A stretch of 33,817 nt of DNA from positions 1 to 33,817 of the forward strand of contig NZ_JAJDNQ010000010.1 in NCBI RefSeq assembly GCF_022340605.1, given 5' to 3'. Numbering within the stretch: position 1 is the first letter of the stretch; each line of letters starts with the position of its first letter. Both the position numbers and the translations under genes were made by a program. Below, one piece after another: positions 24,384 through 31,333 of the stretch. The DNA is from Thiohalocapsa sp. Lineage in GTDB: Bacteria; Pseudomonadota; Gammaproteobacteria; Chromatiales; Chromatiaceae. The notes under the pieces were generated by a model. The model did no database searches. It was given only the letters and a program-made list of their open reading frames with translations, and had not been told where the DNA came from.

Positions 24384-24892
24384 TAGAAAGGGTTCCTTCG
24401 GTTGAAGGTGTCGACCAGCCGATGTGGATACGAGGCCGCATGCAGCGAATCGGGGACACCGCCGAGTGTGAGATCCAGCGGATCCGGATCGCCGGGGCCA
24501 AACAGCAGAATGCCGATCTCCTCGTACAACTCAGGCGCGTCCGTGGGCAGCCGGCGCTGGGCAATGCCGGCCATCAGCACGGCCGCCTCGCCGAGCATGG
24601 TGCCGAACTTCTTCGATGGCAAGGCGGACTCGGTCTTGCCGAGAAAGAACAGGTGGCCACAGACCGCGTAGGGAAAGCGGCGATGCAGTTCCAGCGCCTC
24701 CATCACCATATCCCGATACCGGTTCTTCAGGTTCTTGCGCGGGTCGAAGACGAGGCCCTTCACGCCTGACGTGAGCAGCAGAAAGGTCTCCTGCTGGGCA
24801 TCTTCGAACCAATTGCGCCGAAAGGTGATGAGCCGGATACGTGCAAAGCCGCTGCACAGCGCCCGCAGCGTCATGACTCCGTCCAAGACCAT
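24380..24892 (-). CDS. Unrecognised protein coupled to the Crp/Fnr gene
   Basis: The 170-residue frame (164 if the start is ATG 24874, which has GGAG two to three bases upstream) encodes a soluble, mixed alpha/beta product. It includes FRRNWFEDAQQETFLLLTSG, YRDMVMEALELHRRFPYAVC and an acidic YEEIGILLFGPGDPDPLDLTLGG region, and ends NRRNPFY. No signal peptide or membrane helix is seen, and I recognise no family. Its stop overlaps the TTG start of the regulator gene by four bases, so the two are co-translated and probably work together. Both candidate starts lie in or beside the flank of a palindromic repeat (24899-24957). Confidence 0.7.
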   Translation of the reverse strand: MVLDGVMTLRALCSGFARIRLITFRRNWFEDAQQETFLLLTSGVKGLVFDPRKNLKNRYRDMVMEALELHRRFPYAVCGHLFFLGKTESALPSKKFGTMLGEAAVLMAGIAQRRLPTDAPELYEEIGILLFGPGDPDPLDLTLGGVPDSLHAASYPHRLVDTFNRRNPFY

Positions 24893-24898
24893 GGCACC

Positions 24899-24957
24899 GT
24901 GGGAGCGGCGTCCCCGCCGCGATTGGACGCCCGTCGCGCCGAGGACGGCGCTCCCAC
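24899..24957. repeat. 59-bp GTGGGAGCGGC palindrome, second copy
   Basis: It starts GTGGGAGCGGCGTCC, ends GGACGGCGCTCCCAC, and differs from 23339-23397 only in a 7-bp centre and one arm position. It sits directly in front of the 24380-24892 gene, within its leader on the minus strand. The 24958-25163 remainder up to hcp holds another REP-like fragment and nothing else I can name. Confidence 0.8.
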
Positions 24958-25090
24958 GGCGGCGGACGAGCTCATGCTCGATGCTGTTCGGGGCGTCTCG
25001 TCTGCGCTGCCGGAGCAGGGTGGATGGGGCAACTGATGCGTGAAGTCGCGGTGTCGTTACTCACTGGCGGCTGGAGGTGGCGTGCGCAGG

Positions 25091-25117
25091 GGCCGGCAGG
25101 ATGCCGGCGCTCCCAGG
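25091..25117 (-). repeat. REP-like fragment downstream of hcp
   Basis: On the minus strand it reads CCTGGGAGCGCCGGCAT followed by CCTGCCGGCC, almost identical to 20713-20739. It lies 47 bp past the hcp stop. A second half copy (GGAGCGCCAGCAT) follows immediately. Confidence 0.65.
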
Positions 25118-25163
25118 ATGCTGGCGCTCCGGGGCGCGTCTCGGTTGGGGCCGCCGCGGTGGC

Positions 25164-26456
25164 TCAGGCGCCGACGGCCACCCGCAGGTCCGCCTGTGCA
25201 TCGCTCCCGGTCAGCCGCAGGTCGTAGCGTTCCTGGAGCAGCTTGAAGACGTTCGGCGAGACGAACGCCGGCGGGTTCGGGCCCAGGGTGATGCCCTTCA
25301 CGCCCAGGTGCAGCAGCGTCAGCAGCACGGCGACGGCCTTCTGCTCGAACCAGCTGATGACCAGAGTCAGCGGCAGGTCGTTGACGCCGCAGTCGAAGGC
25401 CTCCGCCAGCGCGACGGCCACGGCGATGGCGCCGTAGGCGTCGTTGCACTGGCCCATGTCCATCAGCCGCGGCAGGCCCAGATGCTCGCCAAAGTGGTAG
25501 TCGCGGATGCGGAACTTGCCGCAGCCGAGGGTCAGGATGAAGGAGTCGTCGGGCGTCGCCTGCGCGTAGTCGGTGAAGTAGTTGCGGCCCTTCTCGGCGC
25601 CGTCGCAGCCGCCGATGACGAAGAAGCGGCTGATCTTGCCGGCCTTCACGGCATCGACAATGGCCGACGCATGTTCCAGCAGCACGCTGCGGTGAAAGCC
25701 GATGGTGGACTCACCGACGATGTACTCCGGGCAGGGCTCGCCGGCCAGCGCTGCCTCGATCACCGGCTTGAAGTCGCCGGGTTCGACACGCGTGCCGCCA
25801 GGCACGGCGACGGCGTTGGTGGTGAACAGCCGGCCGCGGTAGCTCTCCGGCGGGATCAGCACGCAGTTGGTGGTGCCGACCACCGGGCCCGCGAAGGCCG
25901 CGAACTCCTTCTTCTGCTCCTGCCAGGCGCCGCCGTAGTGGCCGGCGAGGTTCGGGTGCTGACGGAATCGCTCGTACATGTGCGCGGGCAGCATCTCGCC
26001 ATGGGTGTAGACCTTGACATCGGTCCCCTGCACCTGCTCCAGCAGTTGCCAGAGGTCCAATAGGTCATGCCCGGTGACCAGGATGCCGGGGCCGGCGCGG
26101 GTGCCCTCGGTCACGGCGGTGGGCGCCGGCTTGCCGAAGCGCTCCACGTGGCCCTCGTCCAGCATCTGCATCACCCGCAGGTTCATCTCGCCGCACTTCA
26201 GGCAATAGCCCAGCAAGGTGTCCAGATCGAAGTTGACGTTGGTCATGGTGGCGAACAGGGCCTCCTCGATGAAGGCCGAGACTGTCTCGTCCGATTTGCC
26301 CAGGCGCCGGGCGTGATGGGCATAGGCGGCCATGCCCTTGAGGCCATAGAGCAGGATTTCCTGGAGGGACTGAATGTCTTCGTTCTTGCCGCAGGTGCCG
26401 GGGCTGTTGACGCAGGCGGATTGGCGGAAGGTCTGCTCGCATTGGTTGCAAAACAT
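25164..26456 (-). CDS. hcp: Hybrid cluster protein (hydroxylamine / NO reductase), short form
   Basis: Hcp reduces NO to N2O and/or hydroxylamine to ammonia and limits nitrosative stress. The N-terminal cluster motif is CX2CX8CX6C (Cys3, 6, 15, 22). Ligands of the hybrid 4Fe-2S-2O cluster are all visible in order: GHDLLDLW (His), YTHGEMLPAH (Glu), GTTNC, IGGCDGAEKGR, LTLGCGKFRI, MGQCND and SWFEQKAVAV (Glu). At 430 residues it is about 120 shorter than the enteric enzyme and resembles the short group that lacks part of the first helical domain. No Shine-Dalgarno precedes ATG 26456; the mRNA there reads CUCCUU instead. Three Fnr/Dnr-type boxes lie upstream. The electron donor may be the reductase at 27846-29288. 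Confidence 0.96.
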   Translation of the reverse strand: MFCNQCEQTFRQSACVNSPGTCGKNEDIQSLQEILLYGLKGMAAYAHHARRLGKSDETVSAFIEEALFATMTNVNFDLDTLLGYCLKCGEMNLRVMQMLDEGHVERFGKPAPTAVTEGTRAGPGILVTGHDLLDLWQLLEQVQGTDVKVYTHGEMLPAHMYERFRQHPNLAGHYGGAWQEQKKEFAAFAGPVVGTTNCVLIPPESYRGRLFTTNAVAVPGGTRVEPGDFKPVIEAALAGEPCPEYIVGESTIGFHRSVLLEHASAIVDAVKAGKISRFFVIGGCDGAEKGRNYFTDYAQATPDDSFILTLGCGKFRIRDYHFGEHLGLPRLMDMGQCNDAYGAIAVAVALAEAFDCGVNDLPLTLVISWFEQKAVAVLLTLLHLGVKGITLGPNPPAFVSPNVFKLLQERYDLRLTGSDAQADLRVAVGA

Positions 26457-26565
26457 GAAGGAGACTCGTTGTTGGGGAATTTTCGCAATGGTCGCGGGGC
26501 TTATGGCTTCACGGCCAGGGGCCTAGGGCCAAGGGCGAGTCTCGGAGCAGGCGGCTGATGCGGCC

Positions 26566-26579
26566 TTGACTCGAATCAA
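26566..26579. promoter_or_regulatory. Fnr/Dnr-type box 1
   Basis: TTGACTCGAATCAA matches the TTGAT-N4-ATCAA consensus at 9 of 10 fixed positions. Its centre is about 116 bp upstream of the hcp start codon. Confidence 0.65.
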
Positions 26580-26595
26580 GCCGCAAATCGCGCCC

Positions 26596-26609
26596 TTGAC
26601 CAGGATCAT
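26596..26609. promoter_or_regulatory. Fnr/Dnr-type box 2
   Basis: TTGACCAGGATCAT matches 8 of 10 fixed positions. It lies 30 bp from box 1, close to three helical turns, so the sites face the same side of the DNA. Confidence 0.5.
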
Positions 26610-26643
26610 AGGGGCGCGGGAAGCGGGTATTCACGGGGCCGCC

Positions 26644-26657
26644 TTGAGCGAGGTCAA
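26644..26657. promoter_or_regulatory. Fnr/Dnr-type box 3
   Basis: TTGAGCGAGGTCAA matches 8 of 10 fixed positions and sits in a longer palindrome, CCTTGA-N6-TCAAGG. It is 48 bp from box 2 and nearest to the HPP gene. Confidence 0.55.
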
Positions 26658-26851
26658 GGCCGGTTGATCCGCGCACCGGCAAGGTACACGGCCATCGAAA
26701 AAACCGGACGGCGGCCGGCTGCGCCCCGCCGCAGACCTTGGGGGAGATCCATGCTCGCAATCGTGCACCGATGGCCAGCTCACGCCAGCCCGGCCCGGCA
26801 TCACGCCGTTGTGCGGGAATCCGCGCGCCGGCGCGCGGGGCGGGCCTCGGC

Positions 26852-27802
26852 ATGAAACTGCCCGCGATTTCCCGGGACCCGACCGGACACCTGGAGCGCT
26901 GGCTGTCGATGGCCGGCGGGCTGCTCGGCATCGCCCTGATCTACTGGACCTCTGCGCTGCTGGCGCCCGCCAGCGCCACCGTCCTGGTAGTGGCGTCCAT
27001 GGGCGCCTCCGCGGTGCTGGTATTCGGCGTGCCGCACGGGCCGCTATCGCAGCCCTGGCCGGTGTTGGGCGGCCACGTGCTGTCCGGACTCATCGGCGTA
27101 ACCGTGGCCCAGCAGGTGCACCCGGTGGCGCTGGCGGCACCGCTCGCGGTGGGACTCGCCATTTTGGTCATGCACTACACCCGCAGCCTGCATCCGCCCG
27201 GCGGCGCGACGGCCCTGACCGCCGTGCTGAGCAGCAGCGCTGCGACCCCCATCGGCTACGCCTTCGTGCTGACGCCGGTGCTGCTGAACGCCGTGGTGAT
27301 CGTCACGGTGGGCACCCTGTTCAACTTTCCCTTTGCGTGGCGGCGCTACCCGGCGGTGCTGGCCGCCCGCACGGAACCCAAGGACACGCCCGCGGACGCC
27401 GAGGTGGAAGGACTGGCCGAAGACGACCTGCTGTTCGCGTTGCGCCAGATGGGCTCCTTCATCGACGCGTCCGAGCACGACCTGTTGCGCATCTACACGC
27501 TCGCCACCCGGCACGCCGACCGGGACACGCTCTCGCCCGCGGACATCCAGCCGGGCCGCTGCTACAGCAACGGCCGCTTCGGCGCCGACTGGTCGGTGCG
27601 CTGTGTGGTGGACGCCGCGGACAAGCCGGCCAACGATCTGGTCATCTACCGCGGCGTCGCCGGCGCCGAGCGGCGCTGCACCGGCACCATGAGCCGGGCC
27701 GAGCTCGCGCGCTGGGCGCGCTACGAGGTGCAGCGCGACGAAACCACCTGGCGACCCGTGCATCGGGATGACAATTCCGCCGGACAGCCACAGAGCCGCT
27801 AA
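26852..27802 (+). CDS. HPP-family membrane protein with extra C-terminal domain
   Basis: The 316-residue protein starts with a family-typical MKLPAISRDPT, then four membrane helices. The name-giving motif appears in SLHPPGGATALTAV. HPP proteins of cyanobacteria and chloroplasts have been shown to move nitrite across membranes, so a nitrite-related role fits its place beside hcp. Residues about 175-316 form a soluble domain (LLFALRQMGSFIDASEHDLL, later GRFGADWSVRCVVDAAD) that I do not recognise; it does not look like a CBS pair. ATG 26852 has no good Shine-Dalgarno, and ATG 26771 is an in-frame alternative. The reductase gene follows 43 bp downstream. Confidence 0.88.
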   Translation: MKLPAISRDPTGHLERWLSMAGGLLGIALIYWTSALLAPASATVLVVASMGASAVLVFGVPHGPLSQPWPVLGGHVLSGLIGVTVAQQVHPVALAAPLAVGLAILVMHYTRSLHPPGGATALTAVLSSSAATPIGYAFVLTPVLLNAVVIVTVGTLFNFPFAWRRYPAVLAARTEPKDTPADAEVEGLAEDDLLFALRQMGSFIDASEHDLLRIYTLATRHADRDTLSPADIQPGRCYSNGRFGADWSVRCVVDAADKPANDLVIYRGVAGAERRCTGTMSRAELARWARYEVQRDETTWRPVHRDDNSAGQPQSR

Positions 27803-27845
27803 ACTCAAACGCTCAACTTTCGCCCACAGCCCCACGCAGCCCAAC

Positions 27846-29288
27846 ATGACACAATTGCTGTCACTATCCCGCGCCGCCCGCCTCGCCGGCGTGACCCGCG
27901 CCGAGCTGCAGCGGCGCATCCGCAACGGCGAGGCCACCACCTTCGAAGGCGAGATCGAGATCTCCGACCTGCTGCGGCTCTATCCCCGCGTCAGCCTGGA
28001 GAAGACGGGCAAGCTGGAGCAGGTGGAGCAGATCAAGGCCGCCGCCTTGCCGCGCAGCCACGAGGCGGACACCGCGCTGCCGAGCCCGCAGGTGCTGCTG
28101 GCGCGCCTCAGGTCCTTGGGCGAGGCGTTGGCGCGCAAAGCGGCGCAGGCGGATGCCCAGGCGGCGCTGATCGCGGAGCTTCGCGAGCGCCTGGCGGACA
28201 GCGGCATCAGCAATGAATTGTCGGCCTGGCTCGACGCCCGCTGCCAGGAGATCGACACCCTGCCGCCGGAGGACAGCCGCGCGCGCCTGTTCGCCAAAGA
28301 CACCTTCCTGCGTCTCATGTCCGCCAACGTCAAGCTCATCCCCAGTGGCCACGAATTCTTCGTGGACGGCACCGAATCCATCCTCGAGGCGGCCGTACGC
28401 GCCGGCGTGCGGCTGGGCTACGGCTGCGCCAGCGGCAACTGCGGCGAGTGCAAGGCGCGCGTGGTCTCAGGGGAAGTGGCGCGCATCAGCGAGCACGACT
28501 ATGTGCTCTCCGAGCGCGAGAAGCAGATGGGCTACATGCTCACCTGCTGCAATACGGCCGTCACCGACGTCGTGCTGGAGGCCGCCGAGGCGCGCACCAC
28601 CGCCGACCTGCCGCAGCAGGACATCCGCGCCCAGATCCGCAAGCTGGAGCCCGAGGGCGACGACCTGCTGGTGCTGCACGTGCAGACGCCGCGCACCCAC
28701 ACGCTGCGCTTCATGGCGGGTCAGCGGGCGCTGCTGACGCTGGAGAACGACGCCGCACGCGAGTTGCCCATCGCGTCCTGCCCCTGCAACGGGCGCAACC
28801 TGCAATTCCTGGTGCGCCGCGACGACGACGCCTTCGGCGCCTACCTGTTCGATCGACACCCCACGCGAGAGATGATCCAGGTACAGGGCCCCGTGGGAGA
28901 CTTCGTGCTGCGGGAGGAGGCCACTGAGCCCGCCGTGTTCGTCGCCATCGGCGACGGCATCGCGCCCATCAAGAGCCTCATCGAGCACGCGGTGTCCATC
29001 GATCAAATCGAGACGTTCCACCTCTACTGGAGCGTGGATCGCCCTGGCGGCCACTACCACCAACGCTGGTGCCGGGCGCTGAAGGAGACGCTGGACAACT
29101 TCGCCTTCACGCCGCTGGTGGACGCGCGCAGCGAGGATCTGGTGGCGATGCTGCGCGCGGACCTCGCGGCGCCCGAGGGGCTTCGCTACTACCTCGCCGG
29201 ACCGGCGGCAACCATCCGGGCACTGGCGGAGGCGCTGGCCGTCGCCGGCATCCCGGCCGAGCGGATCAGCGCCGAAGGGCTTGGCTAG
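27846..29288 (+). CDS. HTH + 2Fe-2S ferredoxin + flavin/NAD reductase fusion
   Basis: The 480-residue protein has three parts. Residues about 1-45 form a MerR/excisionase-like helix-turn-helix (SLSRAARLAGVTRAELQRRI). A helical linker runs to about 155. A plant-type 2Fe-2S domain (Cys194, Cys199, Cys202 and Cys234 or 235) leads into a ferredoxin-NAD(P)+ reductase module. That module has the flavin segment ELPIASCP in place of RxYS and the nucleotide motif IGDGIAPIKSLIEH in place of GGTGIAP. By domain content it resembles Hcr, the NADH reductase partner of Hcp in enterics, but with a different order and an added HTH. ATG 27846 follows HPP by 43 bp with no clear Shine-Dalgarno; in-frame ATG 27768 would overlap HPP. 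Role as Hcp electron donor is inferred. Confidence 0.85.
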   Translation: MTQLLSLSRAARLAGVTRAELQRRIRNGEATTFEGEIEISDLLRLYPRVSLEKTGKLEQVEQIKAAALPRSHEADTALPSPQVLLARLRSLGEALARKAAQADAQAALIAELRERLADSGISNELSAWLDARCQEIDTLPPEDSRARLFAKDTFLRLMSANVKLIPSGHEFFVDGTESILEAAVRAGVRLGYGCASGNCGECKARVVSGEVARISEHDYVLSEREKQMGYMLTCCNTAVTDVVLEAAEARTTADLPQQDIRAQIRKLEPEGDDLLVLHVQTPRTHTLRFMAGQRALLTLENDAARELPIASCPCNGRNLQFLVRRDDDAFGAYLFDRHPTREMIQVQGPVGDFVLREEATEPAVFVAIGDGIAPIKSLIEHAVSIDQIETFHLYWSVDRPGGHYHQRWCRALKETLDNFAFTPLVDARSEDLVAMLRADLAAPEGLRYYLAGPAATIRALAEALAVAGIPAERISAEGLG

Positions 29289-29314
29289 ATCGCCGCAGCG
29301 CCGCAGCGCCGCGG

Positions 29315-29500
29315 CTAGGCGGCGGCGGCCGGTGGTCGCTCCTGACGCGGCGGCAGGAACACCGTGCCCTTGCCGAAGCGGTTGACGGCCTCGTTGCGCA
29401 CCCAGGACGGGGCGTTGCCGTAGAGACGCAGATAGGTAAAGCCGCAGTCACCCCGCTCGATGCTGGCGACCCAGTCGGCGAAATCCCGGTTGTCTTTCAT
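29315..29500 (-). CDS. Small unrecognised protein (61 aa)
   Basis: The product starts MKDNRDFADWVASIERGD, continues with CGFTYLRLYGNAPSWV and ends in a Pro/Ala tail. GGGGGAG lies five bases upstream of ATG 29500; ATG 29503 and GTG 29506 are alternatives. Its composition (aromatic, acidic, two Trp) is unlike a random frame of this GC-rich DNA. It is convergent with the reductase gene, 26 bp away. The role is unknown. Confidence 0.6.
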   Translation of the reverse strand: MKDNRDFADWVASIERGDCGFTYLRLYGNAPSWVRNEAVNRFGKGTVFLPPRQERPPAAAA

Positions 29501-29839
29501 CATCACTCCCCCGCCGCTCCCGCGGTCGGGTCATTATTGTTTACGCGCGCTGTCCGCTCGATGCCGACACTCGGCACCGGGTCCGGCAACCCGCTCCCCC
29601 ATACATTAACGCGAACCGGCAACGAGCGCAGCGGATTACTCCGCAATACCGCACGCCGTCGCGGGGCGCCGCCTGGGCGTCTGTATCCAGCAGCCCGCGC
29701 CGGCGCGACGCTCATGATCCTGCACCCGACGACTATGCTTGAGGTATCGGGCGCACCCCGGTAATCCGGTCGCGGTCCGCCGCCCCCGGCACCGAGGTGC
29801 GCCAATCCAAGGGTGTGCCATTGAGCAGGAGGTCATCCA
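29501..29839. other. Spacer before the SpoIIAA-like gene
   Basis: About 340 bp without a convincing gene. It starts with a relatively AT-rich stretch (CATTATTGTTTACG near 29531) that could be the promoter of the small minus-strand gene. ACTATGCTTGAGG near 29735 could belong to the SpoIIAA-like gene. Confidence 0.35.
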
Positions 29840-30202
29840 ATGATCGAGCGACTAACCGGACTCCCCGAGAACGTGATCGGCTTCAGCGCCCATGGCAAGG
29901 TCACCGGGGCGGACTACGAGCAGCATGTGGTACCGGCGGTAGAAGAGGTACTGATGGCGCACGACAAGATCCGCCTCCTGTACCAGTTGGGTGACGACTT
30001 CGAGGGCTTCGACGTCGGCGCCCTGTGGGAAGATACCAAGGTGGGCCTGAGCCACCTGGCCGCCTGGGAGCGCATCGCGCTGGTGACCGACGTGGACTGG
30101 CTGCGCACCACCGCAAAGGCGATGGGCTTCATGATGCCGGGCGAGGTGCGGGTGTTCACCAATGCGGAAATGGACGCCGCACGCGAATGGCTGTCGTCCT
30201 AA
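29840..30202 (+). CDS. SpoIIAA-like (STAS/SEC14-like) protein
   Basis: The 120-residue protein matches the SpoIIAA-like family: VIGFSAHGKVTGADYEQHVVPAVEEVL, IRLLYQLGDDFEGFDVGALWEDTKVG, the WERIALVTDVDW segment and the C-terminal VRVFTNAEMDAAREWL. These small alpha/beta proteins are common in proteobacteria; lipid or membrane association has been suggested for the fold, but the biological role is unsettled. AGGAGG lies seven bases before ATG 29840. It is convergent with the SDR gene with only seven bases between the stops. Confidence 0.92.
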   Translation: MIERLTGLPENVIGFSAHGKVTGADYEQHVVPAVEEVLMAHDKIRLLYQLGDDFEGFDVGALWEDTKVGLSHLAAWERIALVTDVDWLRTTAKAMGFMMPGEVRVFTNAEMDAAREWLSS

Positions 30203-30209
30203 GACAGGA

Positions 30210-31085
30210 TCACCCGGCCCCGCCATCGAGCCCTGTCAGCGCGGCGCTGAGCCGCCATAGCTCGGCGTTCGCCGCGGGGTCGTCGGCCTGGAGCGGTGCG
30301 GGGATCGGCTTGCGATCCCCGAAATACTCGCCGCTGACGGCAGCAACCTCGTCCGCCGTCAGCAGATAGAGCACCCGCTGCGCCGCGCGCTGCGGTTTCT
30401 GCAACGCCCAGCCAAACAGCTTTGCAAATAGCTTCAGCGCTCGGTTCTGGGCGCCATCGGTGCCGCCGAGATTGGATAGGAACACGCCCGGGAAGACACA
30501 GTTCACCGTCACGCCCGTGCCTTCGAGGCGCCGCGCCAGCTCGCGGGTGAAATGGATATTGCCGAGCTTCGACTCGCCGTAGGCACCCATCATCCGGTAA
30601 GGACGGCGCTCCCAGTTGAGATCATGGAAGTCCATGGCCGTGTCGATCCTGGTGCCCACGTTGACGATGCGCGCGCCGTCGCCCGCGGACGCCCCGGAGC
30701 GCAGCAGATCCAGCAACAGGTTGGTGAGCAGGAAGGGCCCGAGATGATTCACCGCCAGCGAGCGCTCGACGCCGTCCGCCGTCAGCCCGTGCTCGGCGAA
30801 GGCCGTGCCCGCATTGTTCACCAGCAGGTGCAGCGCATCGATGCGCCGGTGCACCTCCGCAGCACCGGCGCGGATGGCCGCTTGCGAGGCAAGATCGCAC
30901 AGCAGCAGTTCCACCCGCTCGTTGCCCGTTGCGGCGACGACCTCATCGCGGGCGGCGGCGCCGCGCCCGGCATCGCGGCACAGCATCAGCACTCGAGCGC
31001 CCGCCCGCGCCAGAGCCGTAGCCACCGCCTTACCGAGCCCGGAGTTGGCGCCCGTCACCAGGGCAGTCTTGCCTTGCAGTTGCAT
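30210..31085 (-). CDS. Short-chain dehydrogenase, retinol-dehydrogenase-like
   Basis: The 291-residue protein has the Rossmann motif TGANSGLG (11-18), NNAG (90-93) and the YxxxK pair in AYGESKLGN (Tyr169, Lys173), followed by GVTVNCVFPGVF. The pattern DFHDLNWERR...AYGESKLGN is that of the retinol dehydrogenase / light-dependent oxidoreductase branch. The strand that usually ends with the catalytic Ser (NVSS) reads NVGT (142-145), so the classical serine is missing or replaced by Thr145. ATG 31085 has GGAGG five bases upstream; the frame upstream of it is not part of the protein. Substrate unknown. Confidence 0.9.
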   Translation of the reverse strand: MQLQGKTALVTGANSGLGKAVATALARAGARVLMLCRDAGRGAAARDEVVAATGNERVELLLCDLASQAAIRAGAAEVHRRIDALHLLVNNAGTAFAEHGLTADGVERSLAVNHLGPFLLTNLLLDLLRSGASAGDGARIVNVGTRIDTAMDFHDLNWERRPYRMMGAYGESKLGNIHFTRELARRLEGTGVTVNCVFPGVFLSNLGGTDGAQNRALKLFAKLFGWALQKPQRAAQRVLYLLTADEVAAVSGEYFGDRKPIPAPLQADDPAANAELWRLSAALTGLDGGAG

Positions 31086-31333
31086 GTGGACCTCCCGTTT
31101 GACGCCCGCGAGCGCGGGCGGATACGCCTGCGATTGGCGCTGCTGCCCGATATGGCGGTGGCCGCGGGCATCAGGCAAGCCCGGCCACCCCTCGTCCGCA
31201 TGGCCTCGCACCAGTGGCGAACGTCATCCTGGCCCTGTCACGTCCGCCGCGGCCGGCTTGGCAACGGCGCCCTGCTCGCGGATCATGGAGGGCCTGAAGT
31301 GCTTTCCCCCAACAGGACGACGGACAAACAGGC

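Larger units (their letters stand above)
26457..26851. other. Divergent hcp/HPP regulatory spacer
   Basis: The 395-bp spacer carries three TTGAN-N4-NTCAN boxes between 26566 and 26657, midpoints about 116-194 bp from the hcp start. The HPP reading frame is open back to 26738, but that part is Arg/Pro-rich and without family resemblance. GTACAC at about 26684 is at the right distance from the last box for a weak -10 toward HPP. Confidence 0.6.

Noticed and set aside
25077..26063. Plus-strand frame of 328 codons opposite hcp
   Set aside because: Antisense to hcp, which has every cluster ligand.
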